Origin: a bacterium
GTDB taxonomy: Bacteria > Verrucomicrobiota > Verrucomicrobiia > Chthoniobacterales > Terrimicrobiaceae
Direction: 5' to 3'
DNA: 5,696 nt
Assembly: GCA_009920585.1 (NCBI GenBank)
Contig: RFZT01000168.1
Span: 1 to 5,696 of the forward strand
Part shown: one piece after another, positions 1 through 5,427 of the stretch
Position numbering within the stretch: the first letter of the stretch is position 1
How the letters are laid out: each line of letters opens with the position of its first letter
Program-made: the position numbers and the translations under genes
The notes under the pieces: generated by a model
Told to the model about the DNA's origin: nothing
Database searches by the model: none
Seen by the model: only the letters and a program-made list of their open reading frames with translations

Positions 1-1
1 C

Positions 2-349
2 TTTCTGGACATCGAAGTCGCCGACTTTGCCCGCCGCCTGCCCAATGAATACAAGCTGCGCGGCGGAACGACAAAATACCTCCTCAAGCGCGCGGTTGAA
101 AAACTTCTCCCGAGCGACATCATTCACCGCCGCAAAAAAGGCTTCGGGATGCCCGTTGGTGCTTGGTTGCGGGACGGACGGTTGGGGCCAGTTTCTGACT
201 CACCCATGATTGCAGAAAAACTCGCCGCGCATCGATCCGGACGTTCCGACGAGCGACTCTTTTTATGGTGTGAGTTGGTCTGGCAAGCCGTTCAAAAGCG
301 ATTATCCGCGCGTGCCAGTGGACAAACTTCTTCTACTCTTATCCGGTGA
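2..349 (+). CDS. asnB: Asparagine synthase (glutamine-hydrolysing), C-terminal part; 5' end outside window
   Basis: This is the last 115 residues of an AsnB-type amidotransferase, which transfers glutamine-derived ammonia to an ATP-activated carboxylate in the cytoplasm. The visible part is the end of the synthetase (PP-loop ATPase) domain. It carries the family's C-terminal signature: a GGTTKYLLKRA segment (fragment residues 21-31), LLPSDII (35-41), then RRKKGFGMPVGAWLR (43-57), matching the family pattern LLP..I..R.K.GF..P...W. The H-SGRSD...LW segment (77-89) is also typical of the C-terminus. The glutaminase domain with its N-terminal Cys would lie to the left and cannot be seen. The gene is followed at once by two glycosyltransferases. 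AsnB paralogues are common in exopolysaccharide clusters, where their substrate is often not free aspartate, so the exact reaction here is uncertain. The family assignment is secure; the symbol is less so. Confidence 0.9.
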   Translation, partial: FLDIEVADFARRLPNEYKLRGGTTKYLLKRAVEKLLPSDIIHRRKKGFGMPVGAWLRDGRLGPVSDSPMIAEKLAAHRSGRSDERLFLWCELVWQAVQKRLSARASGQTSSTLIR

Positions 350-1458
350 TGCAGCGACGTGTTTTGCATATTATCGACAGTCTCCATCTTGGCGGAGCGC
401 AGGAGGTCGTGCTTAATCTCGCGACCTGTGGAAGCGAGCGTTTTCATCACGAAGTTGCAACCCTACACGGCCATGGTGTTTATTGGGATCGACTCAAAGA
501 AGCCGGTATTCGTGTTTTTTCACTCTCGCCACATAAATACCTGCCGCTTTACTTCGCCTCAATTCCATGGCGGATTCTTTGTGGGCGCTACGACATCGTT
601 CATTGTCACCTGATCCCCTCGAACATCATTGCAAAGCCTCTGGCGGCTCTTTGTGGGGTTTCTGTAATTATCAACCACGACCATACGAACGACTCGTATC
701 GGACCGAAAATAAACTCCTGCTTGCCATCGACCGCTTCACCAACCGCTTCGCGAGCCACATCATTCCTGTTTCCGCATCCTGTCGCGATTTTCTGGTGGA
801 GTATGAATCCATCGAGCCCGAAAGAATAACCCTGATCCCGAACGCGATTGATCTCCGGAGATTCACTCCGGGCTCAACAACGAAGGCCGAAGCCCGTCAA
901 AAGCTCGGATTGAAGCCGCACGTGCCCGTGCTTGCAGGTGTGGGGCGTCTGAATTCGCAAAAAAACTTCGCCCTCTTCCTTGAGGTTGCTGCTCGATTAG
1001 CCCAGCGATTTCCTGATCTCCATTTTCTTCTCGCGGGTGATGGACCGGAGGAAAAAATGCTCCGAGCCAAAGCGTCTGCGCTCGGGATTGCTGATCGTGT
1101 CCTTTTTTCCGGCTATGTCGCGGACTCGCGTTTGGTTTACCTCGCGGCCGACGTGCTGCTGATGCCCTCCCGATTTGAAGGTCTGCCTATGACTCTCCTT
1201 GAGTCCATGGCCATGGGCTTGGCTGTTGTGGCCTCGCGGCTCGATGGCATTGCCGAGGTCATCGACGACCCTGATGATGGATTGTTGGCCCCTCCAGATA
1301 ATGCGAATCTGTTTGTGGATCACGTTTCCGCACTGATTTCCAATCGAGAGTTGGCGATGGGTATTGCCATAAAAGCCCGTGCAAAAATCGAATGCCGATT
1401 CTCGGTGGAACGCCTCACGGCCGCCGTGGAATCCATCTACGATCGTCACTTGCTATGA
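349..1458 (+). CDS. GT4-family glycosyltransferase (first of two)
   Basis: A 369-residue GT-B fold glycosyltransferase, a normal length for family GT4. These are retaining enzymes that move a sugar from a nucleotide-sugar donor to a lipid-linked or growing glycan acceptor at the cytoplasmic face of the membrane. The N-terminal acceptor domain opens with a beta strand and a Gly-rich loop (LHLGGAQE, residues 12-19) and includes DIVHCHL (82-88). The donor domain has GVGRLNSQKN (197-206) with the expected Arg200 and Lys205, LLAGDGPEE (228-235), and the EX7E motif Glu277...Glu285 within FEGLPMTLLE. The ATG start overlaps the upstream stop by one base (TGATG); a GTG one codon earlier is also possible. 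No clear Shine-Dalgarno sequence is visible, which fits translational coupling to asnB. Donor and acceptor cannot be read from the sequence. The next gene belongs to the same family, so the pair probably acts in sequence on one polysaccharide. Confidence 0.93.
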   Translation: MQRRVLHIIDSLHLGGAQEVVLNLATCGSERFHHEVATLHGHGVYWDRLKEAGIRVFSLSPHKYLPLYFASIPWRILCGRYDIVHCHLIPSNIIAKPLAALCGVSVIINHDHTNDSYRTENKLLLAIDRFTNRFASHIIPVSASCRDFLVEYESIEPERITLIPNAIDLRRFTPGSTTKAEARQKLGLKPHVPVLAGVGRLNSQKNFALFLEVAARLAQRFPDLHFLLAGDGPEEKMLRAKASALGIADRVLFSGYVADSRLVYLAADVLLMPSRFEGLPMTLLESMAMGLAVVASRLDGIAEVIDDPDDGLLAPPDNANLFVDHVSALISNRELAMGIAIKARAKIECRFSVERLTAAVESIYDRHLL

Positions 1459-2579
1459 AAATTCTCGTTCTCTGCTACGAATATCCTCCCGTCGGAGGTG
1501 GTGGTGGCCGCGTGGCTTCCTCCGTAGCCGAGGGACTGACTCGCAAGGGGCATGATGTTCGTGTGATTTCAGCTGGGTTGCGGCACTTGCCTCGCGAATC
1601 CGAGATTCGTGGAGTCCACGTTCTTCGACCGGAATCCTACCGTAAAAAGGAGGACACCTGCAGCGTGCTCGAAATGGCGCTTTATCTGATCACCTCCTTT
1701 TTTCCTGCATGGTCTCTTTGCCGGAGATGGAAGCCGGATATCATCCACGCCCACTTTGTTGTTCCCACCGGAGCGCTCGCGTTGGCCCTGCATTTTCTCA
1801 CTCGGATCCCCTACATCCTCACAGCCCACCTTGGCGATGTTCCTGGAGGCGTCCCGGAGCAGACCGATCGCCTCTTTCGCATTCTCGGGCCCTTGATCAA
1901 GCCCATCTGGAAGCACGCTACCGCAGTTACCTCCGTGAGTGGATTTGTCGCCGAGCTTGCAGCCCGGAATTGCGGCATCAAGTCCCAAGTGATTCTTAAT
2001 GGCGTCCCGATGCTTACTGTCCCCCCCACGCTATCGCAGGGTGACATTCCCCGACTTGTGATGCTGGGTCGTTTGAGCATCCAAAAAAATCCCCTCCTTG
2101 CGGTAGAAGCTCTTTCCTTGATTCGCGACTTACCTTGGATCCTCGAGGTCATCGGAGAGGGGCCGCTCGGCGAAGCTATGCGTGAATCCGCCGTCCGCCA
2201 CGGGCTTTCCGATCGCATTCATTTTCTGGGTTGGTTGGATGCGGAATCCGTTTCCAACCGTCTCGCCGGAGCAGATATTTTACTTATGACCTCCACCACC
2301 GAAGGGCTCCCCATGGCGGGTATTGAAGCGCTGCGGCACGGACTGGCCATCGTTGGCAGCCGCATCGGTGGACTAGCCGATGTGATAGAAGACAAAAAAA
2401 ATGGCTTCTTCTGTGACTTGACCTCCGAGTCCTTCGCTCTCGCTCTGCGGCATCTCCTAGCCAATCGTGATCAGCGTTTCGCCATGCGGGAGGCTTCTCT
2501 CATGAAGGCCTCCGACTTCTGCCTTTCCGACCGTGTTGATGATTACGAGGTATTGCTCGAGTCCGTGGTGAAGAGATAG
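1455..2579 (+). CDS. GT4-family glycosyltransferase (second of two)
   Basis: A 374-residue GT4-type glycosyltransferase. The N-terminus is characteristic of the family: a beta strand (KILVLCYEYPP) followed by a run of five glycines (14-18) and Arg19. DIIHAHFVVPTG (95-106) is the usual acceptor-domain HxH region. In the donor domain, LGRLSIQKN (204-212) carries Arg206 and Lys211, IGEGP (233-237) contacts the nucleotide in relatives, and TTEGLPMAGIE holds the EX7E pair Glu283 and Glu291. The ATG at 1455 is preferred because it overlaps the previous stop as ATGA and begins exactly at the conserved first strand. An upstream in-frame start at 1392 would add 21 residues lying entirely inside the previous gene with no family match. 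It is the last gene of the visible operon; the next 120 bases contain no strong terminator. The role is inferred to be polysaccharide assembly, with the specific linkage unknown. Confidence 0.94.
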   Translation: MKILVLCYEYPPVGGGGGRVASSVAEGLTRKGHDVRVISAGLRHLPRESEIRGVHVLRPESYRKKEDTCSVLEMALYLITSFFPAWSLCRRWKPDIIHAHFVVPTGALALALHFLTRIPYILTAHLGDVPGGVPEQTDRLFRILGPLIKPIWKHATAVTSVSGFVAELAARNCGIKSQVILNGVPMLTVPPTLSQGDIPRLVMLGRLSIQKNPLLAVEALSLIRDLPWILEVIGEGPLGEAMRESAVRHGLSDRIHFLGWLDAESVSNRLAGADILLMTSTTEGLPMAGIEALRHGLAIVGSRIGGLADVIEDKKNGFFCDLTSESFALALRHLLANRDQRFAMREASLMKASDFCLSDRVDDYEVLLESVVKR

Positions 2580-2725
2580 TTCCATCCTCATCTCGTGTAT
2601 TCGAGGTTTCTGGGATCCCGCGATTTGTTTTTCCGCGAGATTATGACGAATTAAAAAGGTCGCTATTTTGGGGAGTAATAAAAGTTGCATATCCAGTTGC
2701 TTTGGGTTTTGTTCATGAAAAGCCA

Positions 2726-2947
2726 ATGCCCCCCAAAGCACTATTTCTGATAGCAGCGACTGCTATTTGCCTAACCATCGGCTATTTTTTTTCCATTTAC
2801 GCCGCCTGCGGATTCAATCGTGATTTTTTGGCTATCAACTCCTGCACCGAGTCGGGTGGACGTTGGAATTATGAATCGAGGTCCTGCGAAAGATTGCCTG
2901 GCACATTTAGCCAGCCCGAGTCTGAAATAGTTTACGAGCAACCCTGA
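2726..2947 (+). CDS. Small membrane-anchored or secreted protein with a C-x13-C GGxWnye motif
   Basis: A 73-residue protein of unknown function. Residues 5-27 form one hydrophobic helix (signal anchor or uncleaved signal peptide) directly followed by Cys28. The Tyr at -3 makes this a poor lipobox, so lipoprotein processing is possible but not convincing. The short exported part contains Cys40-TESGGRWNYESRS-Cys54. A CxxxGGxWny....C pattern of this kind recurs in small exported hypothetical proteins, and the two cysteines probably form a disulfide outside the cytoplasm. The start is uncertain: ATG at 2726 puts a short Pro/Lys head before the helix, while TTG at 2702 would add eight residues. 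Neither has a good Shine-Dalgarno sequence. It lies 146 bases after the glycosyltransferase operon and may or may not be co-transcribed. It sits just left of the tRNA remnant, so it would be the last gene of the putative island. Confidence 0.6.
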   Translation: MPPKALFLIAATAICLTIGYFFSIYAACGFNRDFLAINSCTESGGRWNYESRSCERLPGTFSQPESEIVYEQP

Positions 2948-3010
2948 TTTGCTGGGCAACGTGCCATTTTTCCGGTTGACCAGACGACCATTCAGTGAAT
3001 AGATTGCAAT

Positions 3011-3045
3011 CGGCCATGAGGGTTCGATTCCCTCTACCCGCTCCA
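3011..3045 (+). pseudogene. tRNA-Gly 3' fragment (probable attachment-site remnant)
   Basis: This is the 3' end of a tRNA gene without its 5' half. The T stem GAGGG (3018-3022) pairs perfectly with CCCTC (3030-3034) around the loop TTCGATT (3023-3029). The acceptor 3' strand TACCCGC (3035-3041), a T discriminator (3042) and an encoded CCA (3043-3045) follow. TACCCGC-T-CCA with a four-base CCAT variable loop is what bacterial glycine tRNAs of the TCC-anticodon type look like. The matching acceptor 5' strand (GCGGGTA or GCGGGTG) does not occur at the right distance upstream: the sequence before 3011 does not form a D arm or anticodon arm. The similarity stops at or just before the anticodon stem, a common crossover place for tRNA-targeting integrases. 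Isoacceptor identity is inferred from memory of the family, since the anticodon itself is not preserved. Confidence 0.75.
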
Positions 3046-3085
3046 CTTCTCTTAGGAGTGCAGACGAGGTTGAATTGCAAGCTCC

Positions 3086-3110
3086 CTCAATTTCATAATT
3101 GAGATTTTTC
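3086..3110 (+). terminator. Terminator-like hairpin downstream of the tRNA remnant
   Basis: CTCAATT (3086-3092) and AATTGAG (3097-3103) form a perfect 7-bp stem with the 4-base loop TCAT, followed by ATTTTTC. The stem is AT-rich and therefore weak, but the T-tract is in the right place. It lies about 40 bases after the CCA of the tRNA fragment, so it may be the ancestral terminator of the tRNA-Gly gene, left behind on the chromosomal side of the insertion. Confidence 0.5.
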
Positions 3111-3131
3111 TGGTGGGTTTTCTTTTTGGGC

Positions 3132-3145
3132 TAATTGGCCAATTA
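3132..3145. promoter_or_regulatory. 14-bp perfect palindrome, candidate operator
   Basis: TAATTGGCCAATTA is a perfect palindrome without a spacer. It lies between two terminator-like hairpins, about 170 bases upstream of the ATG of the membrane protein gene. Symmetric AT-flanked sites of this kind suit a dimeric DNA-binding protein, but no promoter with good -35 and -10 boxes is visible next to it, so a regulatory role is only suggested. Confidence 0.25.
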
Positions 3146-3183
3146 CGTTAGTTGACCTCGGACCAACCCATTTACAAGAGCGC

Positions 3184-3212
3184 ATTGGGTTCTCCCAATC
3201 TTTTGTTTTTTT
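3184..3212 (+). terminator. Rho-independent terminator, possibly part of an attenuator
   Basis: ATTGGG (3184-3189) and CCCAAT (3194-3199) form a perfect 6-bp stem with loop TTCT, followed by the T-rich tract CTTTTGTTTTTTT. It would stop read-through from the left before the membrane protein gene. An alternative hairpin is possible: AACCCA (3165-3170) can pair with TGGGTT (3186-3191), and this would consume the left arm of the terminator. That arrangement resembles an attenuator. A TATGAT -10-like box at 3220-3225 lies downstream of the terminator, so the gene could also have its own promoter and escape this control. Confidence 0.6.
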
Positions 3213-3315
3213 GCGGAAATATGATTCTGTAAATTCTGTCGAAAAATTCCGTTTCTGGTTTCAAAAGAGACCGCACCTTGACCTTTTGCTTTTAAAAAGG
3301 TTTCATTCCGCCGCC

Positions 3316-4875
3316 ATGCCATCCAGTCAATGTTGTCTACCAGCCACTGGGCTTATCGCGAATCTCAAACAAGAGGATCGGGATGACCTGAGTTCTTACG
3401 GAACATTCCATAATGCCAAACCGGAAACCGTGCTTATCGAGGAAGGCAAGCCTCACGGAAAACTCTTTTACACAATCAGCGGTCACCTTGAGGCAAGGCG
3501 AATGGACCAAGGCAAAGAAGTGCTTCTCGGTTCGATTCGTGACGGGGACTGGATAGGGGAAGTCGATATTCTTGATCCCTCCAGTGCGATGTGTTCAGTG
3601 ATCACAGTGGAGGAGACGCAGTATTGGGAAATTTCACGCCAAGAGTTAGAGAAGTTCATCAATAATAATACTTCGGCGGGAAGCGTGCTGCTCATCGGCT
3701 TGGCAGCGACTTTGGGGCGCCGTATTCGTGAGGTGACAGTCAAGCACGCCACCGCGCCTATTCCAAAAAAGAAACCGTATATTTTGCTGGGAGCCTTAGC
3801 GGTTTCGATTGTTTCGATTGTCGCGACCCTTTTTCTGGTCGGAAAAAAGCAGGAGGAGATCATTATGCTGAAGCAGCCTAGTCGCGGCTTGGCTCAATTG
3901 CAGGAATCCCTCGATTTTTCTCGTCAGCGTACGGTCGAACTCGAGGCGGAGTATGCAAAAATCAACGCAGATCTCAAAACGAAAGCCGAAGAAGCTCAAA
4001 AAACGAAGGGTGAATTGGAGACATTGAAGGCCCAAGAGAAAGCCTTGGAAAATCAAAAGCCAGATCAGCAGGTCGCCGCTGTTTCTTCTGCAGTTGCTGC
4101 AAAGACTGTCGAAGCGGTGCCGGCGCCCTCTCCGCAACAGGCGAATGCCGCTCCGTTGGATGCCCCTGTGAATTCAGATCCTGTGGCTGGGTACACGCCT
4201 TTGGAGTATCCTCCTGAGGTTACGCTTTTGGAGCAAATGACCATCCCGCTTAGAGTAGGGTCGAAAGTCTCTGGAAGTCTTAAGCTGCCAGCCGGTCGAG
4301 TCCTCAAGGTGACGGGATTGGATAAGGGCGACCTGCTTGTGGATATGGGTGCCTCCACCGAGCGGATTCCGAAGGATAAGACGGATTTTATTAAAGCTCT
4401 CGCGAAGGCGGACCTTGCCGCCAAGGAGCAATTTAAACTCCGTCAGCAGTTCGAGAAACATGTTCCTGCCATTGCGCAAAATCCCGCTACAATTTCTGAA
4501 CCTGCGGCACCTAGCGAAAAGAAAGCATTTACTTTTGCAGAGATCGAAAAAATTGTGAAGATCGTTGATCCTCTCAAGACGCTCAAAGCGCTCAAGGAAC
4601 AGAAAAAAGAAACGGTCTTCAGTTCTGAAGCTTACAAATGGCACCAGGCGGCTGAATTGATAAAATCCTACTTCAAGGATTTTAAGGAGTCTGGAGTTCC
4701 TCAAACTTACACACATTGGCTGAAGACGGTTTTAACAACCGCCGATATGATCGAGTCTGGTATCTATGACGACGTCGAAGAGAATCTTCAGGGGTTGCAT
4801 CGTGAGTGGCTGAATCTGAAAGCTGACGCCATTGTAGGCAAATCGGAATCTAATCCAGCAGACGCTGGCGAGTGA
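3316..4875 (+). CDS. Membrane protein with N-terminal cyclic-nucleotide-binding-like domain, coiled coil and periplasmic SH3-like domain
   Basis: A 519-residue multidomain protein whose overall function I do not recognise. Residues about 15-140 have a Crp-type cyclic-nucleotide-binding fold: KPETVLIEEGKPHGKLFYTISGHLEA, then LLGSIRDGDWIGEVDIL with the conserved Gly81-Glu82, then a C-terminal helix. The phosphate-contacting Arg of the cassette (usually P-R-S/T-A) is replaced by Ser in PSSAM (88-92), so cAMP binding is doubtful. No helix-turn-helix follows. Instead there is a KKK stop, one membrane helix (about 154-175), a charged coiled coil (about 187-248), an Ala/Pro/Val-rich linker (about 250-297), an SH3-like segment (about 309-357, VGSKVSGSLKLPAGRVLKV...IPKDKTDF), and a Lys/Glu-rich helical tail. 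Positive-inside charge predicts a cytoplasmic N-terminus and a periplasmic C-terminus. ATG 3316 is chosen because the longer frame from TTG 3211 begins inside a terminator T-tract. AAAAAGG at 3294-3300 is a distant possible ribosome binding site. It could relay a cytoplasmic signal to the cell envelope. Confidence 0.88.
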   Translation: MPSSQCCLPATGLIANLKQEDRDDLSSYGTFHNAKPETVLIEEGKPHGKLFYTISGHLEARRMDQGKEVLLGSIRDGDWIGEVDILDPSSAMCSVITVEETQYWEISRQELEKFINNNTSAGSVLLIGLAATLGRRIREVTVKHATAPIPKKKPYILLGALAVSIVSIVATLFLVGKKQEEIIMLKQPSRGLAQLQESLDFSRQRTVELEAEYAKINADLKTKAEEAQKTKGELETLKAQEKALENQKPDQQVAAVSSAVAAKTVEAVPAPSPQQANAAPLDAPVNSDPVAGYTPLEYPPEVTLLEQMTIPLRVGSKVSGSLKLPAGRVLKVTGLDKGDLLVDMGASTERIPKDKTDFIKALAKADLAAKEQFKLRQQFEKHVPAIAQNPATISEPAAPSEKKAFTFAEIEKIVKIVDPLKTLKALKEQKKETVFSSEAYKWHQAAELIKSYFKDFKESGVPQTYTHWLKTVLTTADMIESGIYDDVEENLQGLHREWLNLKADAIVGKSESNPADAGE

Positions 4876-4919
4876 GGGAATCTAGGGAAGACGGCGATAT
4901 TCGCTGCATGAGATAGGGT

Positions 4920-4944
4920 GGAGCGTTACCTGTGGTAATGCTTC
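4920..4944. terminator. Strong hairpin between convergent genes, candidate bidirectional terminator
   Basis: An 11-bp stem pairs 4920-4930 with 4934-4944 around the loop TGT, with two G-T wobbles on the plus strand (core GTTACC / GGTAAT). It lies in the 78-base gap between the stop of the plus-strand membrane protein gene and the stop of the minus-strand gene. Position and stem length fit a shared terminator, but neither side has a clean T-tract, so it may instead protect 3' ends or act with Rho. Confidence 0.5.
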
Positions 4945-4953
4945 CGAGCTATC

Positions 4954-5427
4954 TTACTCTTCTCGGTACTGGGGTTTTTGTTCAGTTTCCTTGTTGGATT
5001 TGTGGGGTTTTTCCCTTTCTGACATATCTTTCATCATCATGCACAGCGACTTTGTCCACGCGCACTTTTCGAGTTGAAGCTTTTCCATTTCGACCATCTT
5101 TTGCATTTCGGCATGCAGGGCAGCTTGCTGTTTGATCAAGAGGGCAAGGGTAGCGGTGGTGAGGTCTAGTTTTTGATCGGCTTTTGAACTCTTCAGTTTC
5201 TCAACTTCAACGGCGAGTTCCGTATCTTTGGATTTCATTAAATTCATCAAATCGACATGCCGTTGCATCATATCTCGGAACATTGAGCACATCTCCGAGG
5301 CGGTCGATGTATCCTCGCTGGGCGGTTTGCAGGATTCGGCTTTGAGGGGAGGACAGAATGCGATGGCGAGTGATGATCCTGCCAAAATTGGCATGAGAAG
5401 GCGACTTTTCAGAGTTTGAATATTCAT
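4954..5427 (-). CDS. Small secreted Met/Cys-rich coiled-coil protein
   Basis: A 157-residue protein of unknown function. Residues 1-30 look like a Sec signal peptide: Lys7 and Arg9, then the hydrophobic stretch LLMPILAGSSLAIAF, ending PPLKA with likely cleavage after Ala30. The mature part has four cysteines (33, 47, 122, 129) and is unusually rich in methionine, notably MCSMFRDMM (46-54), MNLM (61-64), MQKMVEM (108-114) and CMMMKDM (129-135), with His57 and His105 close by. The middle (about 50-120) is predicted helical and probably coiled coil. The tail is charged and disordered-looking. Met/Cys/His clusters in an exported protein suggest binding of a soft metal such as copper, but no known metal-site motif is complete. 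An in-frame GTG at 5448 would add seven residues; the ATG at 5427 is preferred because it starts directly before the signal peptide. Neither has a clear Shine-Dalgarno sequence. It converges on the membrane protein gene and is not in an operon within this window. Confidence 0.75.
   Translation of the reverse strand: MNIQTLKSRLLMPILAGSSLAIAFCPPLKAESCKPPSEDTSTASEMCSMFRDMMQRHVDLMNLMKSKDTELAVEVEKLKSSKADQKLDLTTATLALLIKQQAALHAEMQKMVEMEKLQLEKCAWTKSLCMMMKDMSEREKPHKSNKETEQKPQYREE

Noticed and set aside
997..1449. Minus-strand open frame of 150 codons inside the first glycosyltransferase gene
   Set aside because: It is antisense to a gene with complete family motifs and has no recognisable protein features of its own.
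1392..1454. Longer start for the second glycosyltransferase
   Set aside because: It would overlap the previous gene by 67 bases. The ATGA overlap at 1455 begins exactly at the conserved first beta strand.
2612..2638. GGGATCCC palindrome and the CCGCGA direct repeat after the glycosyltransferase operon
   Set aside because: Both are short and isolated, with no T-tract or stable stem, so neither is a convincing terminator or operator.
2771..3046. Minus-strand open frame of 91 codons beginning MERVEGIEPSWP
   Set aside because: The N-terminal string is the antisense translation of the tRNA-Gly 3' end, a well-known source of spurious annotated proteins. The rest lies opposite the small membrane protein gene.
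3211..3315. N-terminal extension of the membrane protein from TTG 3211
   Set aside because: The TTG lies in the T-tract of a terminator, and the 35 extra residues precede the domain without resembling it. ATG 3316 gives a start just ahead of the conserved fold.
4174..4716. Minus-strand open frame of 180 codons inside the membrane protein gene
   Set aside because: It is the antisense shadow of a Lys/Glu-rich coding region, giving a Phe/Leu/Arg-rich low-complexity product.
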